Of a stretch of DNA of 64,000 nt, positions 39,676 through 49,093 are shown one piece after another; within the stretch, counting starts at the first letter, position 1; every line of letters begins with the position of its first letter. The stretch spans positions 303,763 through 367,762 of the forward strand of contig NZ_JACHTE010000003.1 in the NCBI RefSeq assembly GCF_014145395.1, read 5' to 3'. Made by a program: the position numbers and the translations under genes. The DNA comes from Marilutibacter penaei. Lineage in GTDB: Bacteria; Pseudomonadota; Gammaproteobacteria; Xanthomonadales; Xanthomonadaceae. The notes under the pieces were generated by a model. That model was not told the DNA's origin, did no database searches, and worked only from the letters and a program-made list of their open reading frames with translations.

Positions 39676-40893
39676 ATGGCGCTGTTTTCCTACAAGGCGC
39701 TAAACGCACGCGGCGAGACCCTGGAAGGGCAGATGGAAGCTGCCAGCCGCGATGACGTGGCCCAGCGCCTGCAGGAGCAGGGCCACCTGCCGGTCGAGGC
39801 ACGGCTGGCCAGCGAAGGGGGTGGCGGTTCACTGCTGAAGACCCTGACCCGGCCCCGTCCGTTCGCTGGCGAGCGGCTGGTGCAGTTCACCCAGCAACTG
39901 GCGACCCTGCTGGGCGCGGGCCAGCCGCTGGATCGCGCACTGAGCATCCTCCTCGAGCTGCCGGAGGACGATGCCGCGCGTCGCACCCTGGTCGAAGTCC
40001 GCGATTCGGTGCGGGGGGGCAGTGCGCTGTCCACCGCGCTGGAACGGCAACACGGCACGTTCTCGCGCCTTTACATCAACATGGTGCGTGCGGGCGAGGC
40101 CGGTGGCAGCCTGCAGGAGACCCTGTCCCGGCTGGCGGAGTACCTCGAGCGCAGCCGTGCGCTGCAGGGCCGGGTCGTCAATGCCCTGATCTACCCGGCG
40201 ATCCTGCTGGTGATGGTGGGATTGAGCCTGCTGTTCCTGCTGGGCTACGTGGTGCCGCAGTTCGCGCAGATGTACGAGAACCTCGATGCCGCGCTGCCGC
40301 TGTTTACCCAGATCGTGCTGGGGGTCGGGCTCTTCGTGCGCGACTGGTGGATCGTCCTGCTGGTCGTCCCCGCCCTGGCGGCGTGGTGGTTCGACCGCAA
40401 GCGGCGTCAACCCGCGTTCCGCGAAGCGCTGGATGCGTGGATCCTGCGCCGTCGCTTCTTCGGCGGGCTGGTGGCCAAGATGGAGACGGCGCGTCTCGCG
40501 CGCACGCTGGGCACCCTGGTCCGCAACGGCGTGCCGCTGATGGCCGCCCTCGGCATCGGACGCAACGTGCTGGGCAACCGGGTGCTGGCCGCGGATGTCG
40601 AGGCGGCCGCCACCGAGGTCAAGAACGGCGTGGCGCTGTCCACCGCCCTCGCCAGGGGCAAGCGGTTCCCCAAGCTCGCCCTGCAGATGATCCAGGTCGG
40701 CGAGGAGTCCGGTGCGCTGGACACCATGCTGGTCAAGACCGCGGAAACGTTCGAACAGCAGACGTCGCTCGCGCTGGACCGGATGCTCGCGGCGCTGGTT
40801 CCGCTGGTGACGGTGGTGCTCGCAGGTGTCGTCGGCCTGGTGGTCCTCGCCGTGCTGACGCCGCTGTACGACCTGACCAATGCGATCGGCTGA
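39676..40893 (+). CDS. xpsF: Type II secretion inner-membrane protein XpsF (GspF)
   Basis: Polytopic platform protein (405 aa) that connects the ATPase with the pseudopilus base. Two repeated cytoplasmic helical domains (about 70-170 and 270-375) each precede membrane segments (about 170-195, 220-245 and 375-400). FTQQLATLLGAGQPLDRAL and its later copy ARTLGTLVRNGVPLMAALGI show the internal duplication, and GEESGALDTMLVK is the usual GspF signature. It begins 4 bases after xpsE. A 191-base gap follows before xpsG. Confidence 0.96.
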   Translation: MALFSYKALNARGETLEGQMEAASRDDVAQRLQEQGHLPVEARLASEGGGGSLLKTLTRPRPFAGERLVQFTQQLATLLGAGQPLDRALSILLELPEDDAARRTLVEVRDSVRGGSALSTALERQHGTFSRLYINMVRAGEAGGSLQETLSRLAEYLERSRALQGRVVNALIYPAILLVMVGLSLLFLLGYVVPQFAQMYENLDAALPLFTQIVLGVGLFVRDWWIVLLVVPALAAWWFDRKRRQPAFREALDAWILRRRFFGGLVAKMETARLARTLGTLVRNGVPLMAALGIGRNVLGNRVLAADVEAAATEVKNGVALSTALARGKRFPKLALQMIQVGEESGALDTMLVKTAETFEQQTSLALDRMLAALVPLVTVVLAGVVGLVVLAVLTPLYDLTNAIG

Positions 40894-41084
40894 CCGCGCG
40901 CCGTGCCATGGCGGGAACCTGAACGCCCGCTCCGCGGTGGGGCCCGTGCAGCGGCAACCGGGTGCCGATTGCGGTACACCGGCAGGGGCATGGACGCGTC
41001 ACCCCGTTCCGGCGGCGGCACCGGTGCCGGTTTGCAGCAATTGCTAGGTGTTCGAAGCATTTTCAATCCACAAGGAGGCTTGCC

Positions 41085-41519
41085 ATGAAGAACCGTCGTT
41101 CGATGACCCATGCGCCCTCGGCCCTGCGCCAGGCCGGCATGAGCCTGATCGAGATCATCATCGTCATCGTGCTGATCGGCGCCGTGCTCACGTTCGTGGG
41201 CAGTCGGGTGCTGGGGGGCGCGGACCGCGCCAAGGCCAACCTGGCCAAGTCCCAGGTCACCACGCTGGCCCAGAAGGTGGAATCGTTCCAGATGGACACC
41301 GGGCGCCTGCCCGGCTCGCTCGACGAACTGGTCACCGACCCCGGGAACGCGCCGGGCTGGCTGGGTCCGTATGCCAAGCAGCAGGAACTGGCCGATCCCT
41401 GGGGGCATCCGGTCGAATACCGCACGCCGGGCGAGACCGGGCCCTTCGACCTGGTGATCCTCGGCAAGGACGGCAAGGCGGGTGGCACCAGCGTCGACGG
41501 CGACGTGCGCTACGAGTAA
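41085..41519 (+). CDS. xpsG: Major pseudopilin XpsG (GspG)
   Basis: Main subunit of the pseudopilus (144 aa). The prepilin peptidase site is QAG/MSLIEIIIVIVLIG: cleavage after Gly, Met at +1 and Glu at +5. The C-terminal domain has the conserved GRLPGSLDELVTDP, DPWGHPVEYRTPGE and LGKDGKAGG loop that binds calcium in GspG. AAGGAGG lies 7 bases upstream, the strongest ribosome site in the operon, which fits the high copy number of this subunit. The preceding 191-base gap may hold its own promoter. Confidence 0.96.
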   Translation: MKNRRSMTHAPSALRQAGMSLIEIIIVIVLIGAVLTFVGSRVLGGADRAKANLAKSQVTTLAQKVESFQMDTGRLPGSLDELVTDPGNAPGWLGPYAKQQELADPWGHPVEYRTPGETGPFDLVILGKDGKAGGTSVDGDVRYE

Positions 41520-41537
41520 ACGCGCCTCCCGCCCTCC

Positions 41538-42035
41538 ATGCGCGTGTCCCCGTCTCCCCTGCGACACGAGCGCCGCAGGCCGGCCAAGCCGGCGCGCGGC
41601 GTGTCGCTGGTGGAAATGCTGCTGGTGGTGGCGCTGTTCGCGGTCGCCAGCCTGCTGGCCGCCGCGGTGCTGACCGGCGGCATCCGGGGGATGCAGTTGC
41701 GGTCGGCCGCCAAGGACGTCGCGGCGGCGCTGCGGTATACCCGGGCCCAGGCGCTGGCCTCCGGCAAGCCGCAGCGTTTCGTGATCGACCCGCAGGCCCG
41801 CAGCTGGAATGCCCCGAACGGCCGTGACGGCGAGATTCCACCCGCGGTATCGGTTCGCTTCACGGGCGCGCGGCAGGCGCAGGCGACCGAGGGGCAGGGC
41901 GCGGTGATGTTCTTCGCCGATGGCGCGGCGACCGGCGGGCGCGTGGAGTTGTCGGTCGAGGATGCCGCCTGGCATGTCGACGTGGCCTGGCTCACCGGCC
42001 AGGTGAAGCTGCGTCGTGCGGAGCCGGGGTCGTGA
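41538..42035 (+). CDS. xpsH: Minor pseudopilin XpsH (GspH)
   Basis: Pseudopilus subunit (165 aa) placed below the tip. The processing site is PARG/VSLVEMLLVVALF with Glu at +5. The leader is long (21 residues) and basic. The soluble domain is a beta-rich fold with the AAKDVAAALRYTRAQALASGKPQRFVID segment characteristic of GspH. It follows xpsG by 18 bases and its stop overlaps the xpsI start. Overall similarity to GspH is recognised by order and motif rather than by strict identity. Confidence 0.9.
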   Translation: MRVSPSPLRHERRRPAKPARGVSLVEMLLVVALFAVASLLAAAVLTGGIRGMQLRSAAKDVAAALRYTRAQALASGKPQRFVIDPQARSWNAPNGRDGEIPPAVSVRFTGARQAQATEGQGAVMFFADGAATGGRVELSVEDAAWHVDVAWLTGQVKLRRAEPGS

Positions 42036-42463
42036 GCGGGCCGCGCCAGCGCCAACGGGGTTATACGCTGATCGAGGTGATCGTTGCCTTCGCCCTGCTG
42101 GCGACCGCGCTCGGCTTGTTGCTGGGCACGCTTTCGGGCGCGACCCGGCAGGTGCGCTGGTCCGGTGACGCCGGGCGCGCCGCCCTGCACGCGCAGTCGC
42201 TGATGGACCAGCTGGGCGTGGCCATCCCGATCCGGACCGGTCGCGAGGAGGGCGATTTCGAGGACGGTCGCTACCGCTGGACGCTGGAGATGGCCCCCTG
42301 GGAAGACCCGCAGACCCCGCCCGAACTCCAGGGGCTTCCCAGCCCCACCGGCAACCGGCTCTACGAACTCGTGCTGGCGGTCGAATGGGGCGACGGAGGG
42401 CCGGCCGGCAGCCTGCACCTGCGCACCCTGCGGCTGGTCCAGTCGGGGCTCGAAGCGCCATGA
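42032..42463 (+). CDS. xpsI: Minor pseudopilin XpsI (GspI)
   Basis: Tip pseudopilin (143 aa) that nucleates the XpsI-J-K complex. Start is GTG at 42032, overlapping the xpsH stop (GTGA). The processing site is QRG/YTLIEVIVAFALL with Glu at +5. The following GGxR-type helix and the short beta domain (EDGRYRWTLEMAPWEDP) fit GspI, which is the smallest minor pseudopilin. Overlap with xpsJ by four bases at the end supports coupled translation. Confidence 0.9.
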   Translation: MSGPRQRQRGYTLIEVIVAFALLATALGLLLGTLSGATRQVRWSGDAGRAALHAQSLMDQLGVAIPIRTGREEGDFEDGRYRWTLEMAPWEDPQTPPELQGLPSPTGNRLYELVLAVEWGDGGPAGSLHLRTLRLVQSGLEAP

Positions 42464-43110
42464 AGCGCTCGCGCGCCCGGGGATTCACGCTGGTGGAGGT
42501 GCTGCTGGCGACGGTGTTGCTGGCCGCCGGGCTGGCACTGGCCTTCGCGACCCTGGGCGCGGCAACCCGCACGGTCAACCGCGGCGAGGCGATGGCCGAA
42601 CGGGGCGAGCGCGAACGCGCGGTGCTCGGTTTCCTGCGCAGTCGCATCGCCGCTGCCCGGCCCGTGGCGTTCGGCCTGGACGAGGACACCACCCTGCCGC
42701 TGCGCTTCATCGGCGAGCCGGACCGCATGCGTTTCGTCGCGAACCTGCCGGATTACCTGGGGCAGGGCGGGCCGTACCTCCATGAGTTCGGAGTCGAGCG
42801 CAACCAGGACGAACGCCGGGTCGTGCTCGACCTGAAAGTGGTGCAGGCCGGCCAGACGTTCGAGGACCTCCAGCCCAGGCCTCCGGAGCTGTTGATCGGC
42901 GCACTGGGCGAAGCGCACTTCCGCTATCGGGCGCTGGACGGCAACGGTGAACTGACCGAGTGGCTGGACCGGTGGGAGACCAGCGAGCAACTGCCCCTGC
43001 TGGTCCAGGTGACCCTGGTCGACATCGATGGCCGCCCGTGGCCGCCGCTGGTGGTGGCCCTGCCGCAGGCGGGCAACCTGGCCGGCGGGTCGTTCGTGGG
43101 GGGGCTGTGA
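42460..43110 (+). CDS. xpsJ: Minor pseudopilin XpsJ (GspJ)
   Basis: Tip-complex pseudopilin (216 aa). The ATG at 42460 sits inside the xpsI stop (ATGA). The processing site is ARG/FTLVEVLLATVLLAAG with Glu at +5. The periplasmic domain contains RAVLGFLRSRIAAARPVAF and FRYRALDGNGELTEWLDRW, common to GspJ. The stop overlaps the xpsK start (TGATG). Longer in-frame starts lie inside xpsI and are not needed. Confidence 0.92.
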   Translation: MKRSRARGFTLVEVLLATVLLAAGLALAFATLGAATRTVNRGEAMAERGERERAVLGFLRSRIAAARPVAFGLDEDTTLPLRFIGEPDRMRFVANLPDYLGQGGPYLHEFGVERNQDERRVVLDLKVVQAGQTFEDLQPRPPELLIGALGEAHFRYRALDGNGELTEWLDRWETSEQLPLLVQVTLVDIDGRPWPPLVVALPQAGNLAGGSFVGGL

Positions 43111-43994
43111 TGGGACATGCCCGCGCCCGGGGTGCCGCGCTGCTGCTGGTCCTGTGGCTCATCACCCTGTTGACGGCGCTGGTGGGGGGGTTCGCGCTGG
43201 CGGCGCGCGTGGAAGCCCTTCAGGGCCGCGTGCTGGTCAGTGGTTTCGTGGCGGGCAACAGCGCGCATGCCGGCATCGACTACGCGATGACGCGGGTGGA
43301 CCTGGCCGATCCCAAGCGGCAATGGCGGCCCGACGGACAGCCGCACGGCTGGCACTATGGCGGCGCGGAGATCGAGGTGCGCATCGTCGACGAGAACGGC
43401 AAGGTCGACTTGAACCAGGCCGACATGGCCCTCCTGTCGCAGTTGCTCCAGGTGCTCGGCAGCGATCCGCAACAGGCCGCGCAACTGGCATCGGCCATCA
43501 TCGACTGGCGTGACCTGGACATCCTCACGCAGGTCGCGGGCGGGGCCGAGGACCAGGACTATGCCGCGGCGGGCCGTCCCTACGGTGCGAAGGATGGCGA
43601 GTTCGAAAGCGTGGCCGAACTCGAGCAGGTGCTCGGCTTCACGCCGGAACTGTATGCGCGAATTGAGCCGCACGTCACGATTTATAGCGGCCTCGCGCGG
43701 CCGGAGCCTGCGTTTGCTTCTTCCGAGGTGCTGAGTGCGATGGGGCTGGACGGAGAGGCCATCATCGAACAGCGCCGGCAACTCGACCCGGTGACCGGAC
43801 TGCCGGTGGGCGTCACGCCGGATGGACAGTCGCTCGTGGGCAGCCGGAGCGGAACGTATAGTATCGACAGTCGCGCGCGGCTGACGGATGGCCGCGAAAC
43901 GGTGGTGCGCGCCGTGGTCCGGGCCGGGGGGAGCGCGGTGCCCGGCAAGGCCTACACCGTGTTGCGCTGGGAGGAGGGAGTTTCACCACGATGA
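43110..43994 (+). CDS. xpsK: Minor pseudopilin XpsK (GspK)
   Basis: Largest minor pseudopilin (294 aa), caps the tip. The processing site is ARG/AALLLVLWLITLL; position +5 is Leu rather than Glu, as is usual for GspK. A large alpha domain is inserted in the pseudopilin fold, with NGKVDLNQADMALLSQLL and IIDWRDLD as the typical repeated helix-loop parts. It overlaps xpsJ at its start and xpsL at its end (ATGA). GspK-type calcium site residues were not traced. Confidence 0.94.
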   Translation: MGHARARGAALLLVLWLITLLTALVGGFALAARVEALQGRVLVSGFVAGNSAHAGIDYAMTRVDLADPKRQWRPDGQPHGWHYGGAEIEVRIVDENGKVDLNQADMALLSQLLQVLGSDPQQAAQLASAIIDWRDLDILTQVAGGAEDQDYAAAGRPYGAKDGEFESVAELEQVLGFTPELYARIEPHVTIYSGLARPEPAFASSEVLSAMGLDGEAIIEQRRQLDPVTGLPVGVTPDGQSLVGSRSGTYSIDSRARLTDGRETVVRAVVRAGGSAVPGKAYTVLRWEEGVSPR

Positions 43995-45349
43995 CAGGAT
44001 GGCGTGACCGCCTTGGGCCGACGATGGCCCGGCTGTGGCCGGGTGCGGACCGCTTTTTGAGCTGGTGGGGCCACAACCTCGCGGCCTGGCTGCCCGACCG
44101 GATGCGTCGTGCGCTGGGGGTCGGGCGTGGCCGGCTGACGTTCCGGGCGTCCGGCGCCGAGATCGTGCTGGCCCGCCAGCGCGACGGCGTGCTCGACGAA
44201 CTGGCCCGGATCCCCGCGCATGGGGATGCCACGGTCCCGCCTCCCTTCACCGGTGAGCCGGTGGCGGATCCCCTTGGGCGCCTGCTGGCCCCGCGGATCG
44301 CTGAACTGCCACGCTGGCTGCTGCTGCCTGCCGCCAGCTGCCTGCGCCGTCGCCTGGCGCTGCCGGCGGCCGCGGCGGATCGCCTGCGTGACGTGGTTGG
44401 CTTCGAAGTCGACCGGCAGACGCCGTTCGAAGCCGCAGACGTGGTGTACGACGCCCGCCTGCTCGGACGCCGTGAGGCCGACGGCCAGCTCGACGTGGAA
44501 CTGGTCGTGGTGCCCCGCCATGCCGTCGCGCCGCAACGTGCCGCGCTCGGTCCGCTGGCCGATGGCCTCGCCGGCATCGACGTGATGGGCGAGGACGGGT
44601 TGCCGATCGGCGTCAACCTGCTGCCACCGGACGCCCGGCGCCAGCAGCGCGATCCCTGGAAGACCTGGAACTGGGGGCTGGCCCTGCTGGCCGTGGTGGC
44701 GTCCGCGTTGATGCTCTGGCAGGTGTTGCAGAACCGGCGCGCGGCCGCGGATGCCTTCGAGCAGCAGATCGCCGCGCGTGCGGAGGCCGGCCGGCACGCC
44801 GCGCAGCAACGCCAGCAACTGCAGCACCTGGTCGACGGCCAGCGGTTCCTCGATGCCGCGCGTGCGGCCCGGCCCACCTCCATCGACGTGATGGAGGAGC
44901 TGACGCGACGCCTGCCGGACAGCACCTACCTGGAAAAGCTGTCGCTGGAAGACACCCGGATGATGCTGATCGGGCTGAGCAGCGAAGCGCCGGCGCTGAT
45001 CAGTCGCCTGCAGGGCGCCCCGTACTGGCGTTCACCGGCGCTGGCCGGGGCGCTCCAGCCCGATCCGGCCAGCGGTCGCGACCGGTTCACGCTGACGGCC
45101 GAGCTGGTGAATACCGCCGTGCAGACCCCGCTCGAGGCAGGCCCGGTGCCGGTCGCGCCCGGCGATGGTGAGGATCCCGCCGAAGCGCCTGCAGCGGCCA
45201 TGCCGGACGCGGGGTCCGGGACGCCACCCGTCGGCGCCCCGTCGCCCGAGGCCGCGTCCGAGGCCGCGATGCCGGCTCCGCCCGCCGACATGCCGCCGCC
45301 CCCGCCGCCGCCCGCCGAGCACATGAACAATCCGGGAGGCGCGCCGTGA
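43991..45349 (+). CDS. xpsL: Type II secretion protein XpsL (GspL)
   Basis: Bitopic inner-membrane protein (452 aa) that recruits the XpsE ATPase. The cytoplasmic domain (about 1-225) is actin-like with DVVGFEVDRQTPFEAADVVYD. One membrane helix (about 228-248, WGLALLAVVASALMLWQVLQ) leads to a periplasmic coiled coil and ferredoxin-like domain. The C-terminal 80 residues form a Pro/Ala-rich tail ending in PPPPPPPAEHMNN, unusual for the family. The region matches the PilN-like domain more than classic E. coli GspL. It overlaps xpsK and xpsM. Confidence 0.92.
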   Translation: MTGWRDRLGPTMARLWPGADRFLSWWGHNLAAWLPDRMRRALGVGRGRLTFRASGAEIVLARQRDGVLDELARIPAHGDATVPPPFTGEPVADPLGRLLAPRIAELPRWLLLPAASCLRRRLALPAAAADRLRDVVGFEVDRQTPFEAADVVYDARLLGRREADGQLDVELVVVPRHAVAPQRAALGPLADGLAGIDVMGEDGLPIGVNLLPPDARRQQRDPWKTWNWGLALLAVVASALMLWQVLQNRRAAADAFEQQIAARAEAGRHAAQQRQQLQHLVDGQRFLDAARAARPTSIDVMEELTRRLPDSTYLEKLSLEDTRMMLIGLSSEAPALISRLQGAPYWRSPALAGALQPDPASGRDRFTLTAELVNTAVQTPLEAGPVPVAPGDGEDPAEAPAAAMPDAGSGTPPVGAPSPEAASEAAMPAPPADMPPPPPPPAEHMNNPGGAP

Positions 45350-45963
45350 CGCCCGCCCGGAGAGACCGCTGGCTGGCGCTGGGCCTGCTCGTCGGCCTGC
45401 TGGTGCTGGGCTATTTCGTGCTGGTCCATCCGTGGTGGACGGTGCCGATGATGGCGGTCGACGACCGCATCGATGCCCTGCAGCAGCGCGAACTGCGGCT
45501 GAGGATGCAGATCGAGCAGCAGCCGGAGGTCGAAGCGCAACTGGCGCGCCTGCAGGCGCTGCAGTCGCGCAACCCCGGCTTCATGCCCGAGTCCAACCCG
45601 GAGCTGGCCACCGCCACCCTGATCCAGCGGCTGGAGCGCGTGGTGGAGGCCGCGAGCCCGGGCAACCGGAGTTGCGGCATCGTCAACCGCTCGCCGCTGG
45701 AACCGAGCAACCGCGAGCCCTACACCCGCGTGACCGTACAGGTGCGGCTGAGCTGCGGTGCGCGCGAGACCGCCGCGGTCCTGCATGCGCTGGAAAGCGG
45801 TTCCCCGCGCATGTTCATCGGCAACCTCAACATCCTGGTGCAGCGACGCTACTACACGCCCGGGAGCGGCAACGACAGCAACGAAGGCGGCCAGGACGTC
45901 AGCTTCGACCTCTACGGTTACCTGCTGCCCAATGCACGGGAGGCGGCCGATGCGCCTCGATAA
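45346..45963 (+). CDS. xpsM: Type II secretion protein XpsM (GspM)
   Basis: Bitopic protein (205 aa) that dimerises with XpsL and stabilises the platform. Start is GTG at 45346 within the xpsL stop, with GGGAGG upstream. It has a short cytoplasmic end, one membrane helix (about 9-30, WLALGLLVGLLVLGYFVLV), a coiled coil (VDDRIDALQQRELRLRMQIE) and a small ferredoxin-like periplasmic domain that contains two cysteines (NRSCGIVN, RLSCGARE). The last 14 bases overlap the start of xpsN. Confidence 0.9.
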   Translation: MTPARRDRWLALGLLVGLLVLGYFVLVHPWWTVPMMAVDDRIDALQQRELRLRMQIEQQPEVEAQLARLQALQSRNPGFMPESNPELATATLIQRLERVVEAASPGNRSCGIVNRSPLEPSNREPYTRVTVQVRLSCGARETAAVLHALESGSPRMFIGNLNILVQRRYYTPGSGNDSNEGGQDVSFDLYGYLLPNAREAADAPR

Positions 45964-46771
45964 TGCAGGCCCCCGTACCTGGTTGCTGGGCGGTGCCGCC
46001 GCGTGGTCGGTGCTGGCGCTGCTGCTTGCCTTCGCGGGGATGGGCCGGTACGTCGGCCTGCTGTCGGGCAGCGAGGACGACCGGCCCGCGTTGCCCGCGC
46101 TGCCGACCACCGGACCGGCACCCCTGGGGCCGCTGGAGCAGTATGCCGAGATCGGCAACCGTCCCTTGTTCAGCGACGACCGCGCACCCAAGCCGTTCGT
46201 GCTGCGTGGCGACGACGGTGAGGAAGCCGAGGACGCCGTGTTCGACTACGTCCTCAGCAGCGTGCTGATCACCCCGCACCTCAAGATGGCGATCATCCAG
46301 CCCGCCGACGGCAGCGAATCGGTCCGGGTCAAGCTGGATGAGGCGCCCGAGTCCCACCCGGCGTGGCGGCTGGTCGAACTGGCCGCACGCTCCGCGGTGT
46401 TCGAAGGGCCCGAGGGCCGCCGGACCATGGAACTGCGGGTGTTCGACGGGCAGGGCGGTGCGGCCCCGACCGCGATCAGTCGCCCGGCCGATGGCCTCCC
46501 CGCGCCGCCCGCAGACGCCGGGGAGGCATCGCCTGGCGGAGAGCCGCGCAATCCCGGTCAGGTGGCGGATGCCGATGAAGCCCCGGCCGACGCCGACGCC
46601 CAGCCGGCCATGACGCCCGAATCCCAGATGGAGGCGATCCGCCAGCGCATCCAGGCGCGCCGGGAAGCCTTGCGCCAGCAGGCCGAGAACCGGCGCAATC
46701 CCCCGCAGCGGCCCACGCCGCCGTCGCCCCCTTCCTCCCCGCCATCCAGCCCGCCTCCCGAGAGCCGGTAG
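45950..46771 (+). CDS. xpsN: Type II secretion protein XpsN (GspC-like)
   Basis: Bitopic protein (273 aa) that takes the GspC role of linking the inner platform with the XpsD secretin. One membrane helix (about 12-35) is followed by the homology region (about 65-175, EIGNRPLFSDDRAPKPF and FDYVLSSVLITPHLKMAIIQPADG). No PDZ domain follows; instead there is a Pro/Ala/Glu-rich tail of about 90 residues ending PTPPSPPSSPPSSPPPESR. ATG at 45950, with GGGAGGCGG 3 bases upstream, overlapping xpsM by 14 bases. Known in Xanthomonas to contact XpsD. Confidence 0.9.
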   Translation: MRLDNAGPRTWLLGGAAAWSVLALLLAFAGMGRYVGLLSGSEDDRPALPALPTTGPAPLGPLEQYAEIGNRPLFSDDRAPKPFVLRGDDGEEAEDAVFDYVLSSVLITPHLKMAIIQPADGSESVRVKLDEAPESHPAWRLVELAARSAVFEGPEGRRTMELRVFDGQGGAAPTAISRPADGLPAPPADAGEASPGGEPRNPGQVADADEAPADADAQPAMTPESQMEAIRQRIQARREALRQQAENRRNPPQRPTPPSPPSSPPSSPPPESR

Positions 46772-46781
46772 AGTGCCCGCA

Positions 46782-49049
46782 ATGAAGCCAGCCACACGCT
46801 CCAGCATCCCCCACGCCGCCGCTTGCCCGACGCCCGGACCGCTTGCGAGGCCCGCACGTCCCGAGAGCGTGGGGCGGCAGCTGCTGCTGGCGGCCACCAT
46901 CGTCGCCCTGCTCAACGCCTGTGCGTCCGCGCCGGTTCCCCGGATCAGCCGCGATGCAGACCTGGGCACGCCAGCCGGGACCGCCGGCACCGGTACGGCC
47001 GACATGCCAGCGGCGGTGGCGGGCGAGCCGCTCGACGACCCCGCGGCCGGCCCGCAGCCGCAGATCCGCCGCGGTACTGGCCAGGTCCTGAACCAGCAGG
47101 CCGCCGCCGCGCCGCCGCCCAACCTGGGCGCCACCACCGGCGAGGCCACCTTCAACTTCGAGGGCGAATCCCTGCATGCGGTGGTGAAGGTCATCCTCGG
47201 CGACATGCTGGGCCAGAACTACGTGATCGCCCCCGGTGTGCAAGGCACGGTCACCTTGGCCACGCCCCGGAAGGTAAGCGCCGCCAACGCGATGAGCCTG
47301 CTGGAGATGGTGCTGGGCTGGAACAACGCCCGCATGGTCTATGCCGACGGCCGCTACAACATCGTGCCCGCCGACCAGGCGGTGGCCGGCAACGTCGCGC
47401 CGCGCACCGGAAGCCCGGCCAGCGCGCGCGGCTTCGAGGTCCGTGCCGTCCCCCTGCGCTACATCTCCGCCGAGGAAATGAAGAAGGTGCTGGAGCCGTA
47501 CGCGCGCCCCAATGCCATCGTGTCCACCGATCCCGCCCGCAACATCATCAGCATCGCCGGTACGCGTTCCGAACTGGAGAACTACCTTCGGACCATCGAT
47601 ATCTTCGACGTCGACTGGCTGTCGGGCATGTCGGTCGGCGTGTTCCCGATCCAGAGCGGCAAGGCCAGTGAGGTCGTCGCCGACCTCGAGAAGGTGTTCG
47701 GCGAGCAAAGCAATTCCCCGGTGTCCGGCATGTTCCGCTTCATGCCGCTGGACGGTGCCAACGCGGTGCTGGTGATCACCCCGCAGGCCGAATACCTCGA
47801 CGACATCCAGCAGTGGCTTGAGCGGATCGACAGCGCGGGCGGCGACATGCAGCTGTTCACCTACGAGCTCAAGTACATCGACGCGGCGGACCTGGCCGAG
47901 CGCCTGTCGGAGGTGTTCGGGAGCGGACAGCGCCAGAGTGGCGGTGGAGGTCGAGCCCCCTCTCTGATGCCGGGCCTCGACCCGGTCGAACTGGAGAGCA
48001 CGGACGGCGGCAGCGTCGCCAATATCGGCGGGCGCTCCGGAAGTGGGATGGGAAGCGGCTCCGACGGTGGGAGCATGTCGCTGGGAGACCGCGAGGGCGG
48101 GGGCAACGCCAGTGTGATGCTGGAAGTGCAGGGCGCGCAGGTCGGCGTATCCGCGGTGCCGGAAACCAACTCCCTGCTCGTGCGGGGCTCTCCATCCGCC
48201 TGGCGCTCGATCCGGGACGTGATCGAGCGGCTCGACGTCATGCCCATGCAGGTACACATCGAGGCGCAGATCGCCACCGTGCAGCTGACAGGCGACCTGT
48301 CCTACGGCGTCAACTGGTATTTCGAACAGGCGGTCAATGCGGCGACGGACGACGGCGGTGCCGGCTTGCCGAGCGCGCTCGGCCGGACGATCTGGGGCGA
48401 TCTCGCCGGTCGGGTCACCAATACCGGTTTCGGCTGGACCTTCCTGGGCGTCAACGCCGCAGCGGTCATCAGCGCGCTGGACAGCGTTTCCGACGTCCAG
48501 ATGCTGCAGTCGCCCTCGCTGTTCGTGCGCAACAACACCGAAGCATCCTTCAATGTCGGTGCGCGGATCCCCATCCAGTCGGTGACGGTGGATCCCGGGC
48601 TCGGCAACAGCTACGGGCAGGTGCAGTATCTTGAAACCGGCACCATCCTCAAGGTCCGGCCGCGCATCACCCGCGACGGCACGGTCTTCCTCGACATCGT
48701 CCAGGAGATCAGCGCGCCGGCCGGGGACCCCGACGAGTTCGGAAACGTGCGCATCGACACCCGCAAGCTGCAGACCGAGGCCGCGGTCAAGAGCGGCGAA
48801 ACGGTCATGCTGGCGGGCCTGATCAACGAGGGCACCAGTCGCGGCTCGAGCGGTTTGCCGGGCCTCAGCCGGATTCCGGTGATCGGCGGGCTGTTCGGGC
48901 GCCAGACGTCGAATTCCAAGCGCGAGGAAACCATCATCCTCATCACGCCCAGGATCGTGCGCGATCCGCAGGAAGCCCGTAAGCTCACCGATGACTATGG
49001 ACGCCAGTTCCGGGCGCTGGAGCCGCTCAATCGCACGCCGGACCGCTGA
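46782..49049 (+). CDS. xpsD: Type II secretion outer-membrane secretin XpsD (GspD)
   Basis: Secretin (755 aa) that forms the outer-membrane pore. The leader ends in LLNAC, so Cys47 should be lipidated, as known for Xanthomonas XpsD. N0 to N3 periplasmic domains (about 110-490) include VIAPGVQGTVTLATP and YISAEEMKKVLEPYARP. The beta-barrel secretin domain (about 500-755) has NAAAVISALDSVSDVQMLQSPS and VPGL-type GLPGLSRIPVIGGLFG before the C-terminal IILITPRIVRDP. A Gly/Ser-rich loop splits the N3 region. GTG at 46773 would add three residues. Last gene of the xps operon. Confidence 0.97.
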   Translation: MKPATRSSIPHAAACPTPGPLARPARPESVGRQLLLAATIVALLNACASAPVPRISRDADLGTPAGTAGTGTADMPAAVAGEPLDDPAAGPQPQIRRGTGQVLNQQAAAAPPPNLGATTGEATFNFEGESLHAVVKVILGDMLGQNYVIAPGVQGTVTLATPRKVSAANAMSLLEMVLGWNNARMVYADGRYNIVPADQAVAGNVAPRTGSPASARGFEVRAVPLRYISAEEMKKVLEPYARPNAIVSTDPARNIISIAGTRSELENYLRTIDIFDVDWLSGMSVGVFPIQSGKASEVVADLEKVFGEQSNSPVSGMFRFMPLDGANAVLVITPQAEYLDDIQQWLERIDSAGGDMQLFTYELKYIDAADLAERLSEVFGSGQRQSGGGGRAPSLMPGLDPVELESTDGGSVANIGGRSGSGMGSGSDGGSMSLGDREGGGNASVMLEVQGAQVGVSAVPETNSLLVRGSPSAWRSIRDVIERLDVMPMQVHIEAQIATVQLTGDLSYGVNWYFEQAVNAATDDGGAGLPSALGRTIWGDLAGRVTNTGFGWTFLGVNAAAVISALDSVSDVQMLQSPSLFVRNNTEASFNVGARIPIQSVTVDPGLGNSYGQVQYLETGTILKVRPRITRDGTVFLDIVQEISAPAGDPDEFGNVRIDTRKLQTEAAVKSGETVMLAGLINEGTSRGSSGLPGLSRIPVIGGLFGRQTSNSKREETIILITPRIVRDPQEARKLTDDYGRQFRALEPLNRTPDR

Positions 49050-49093
49050 GCCAGCATCGCTGGCGCAGTGTGTCCGGACCTACGGACACCTGC

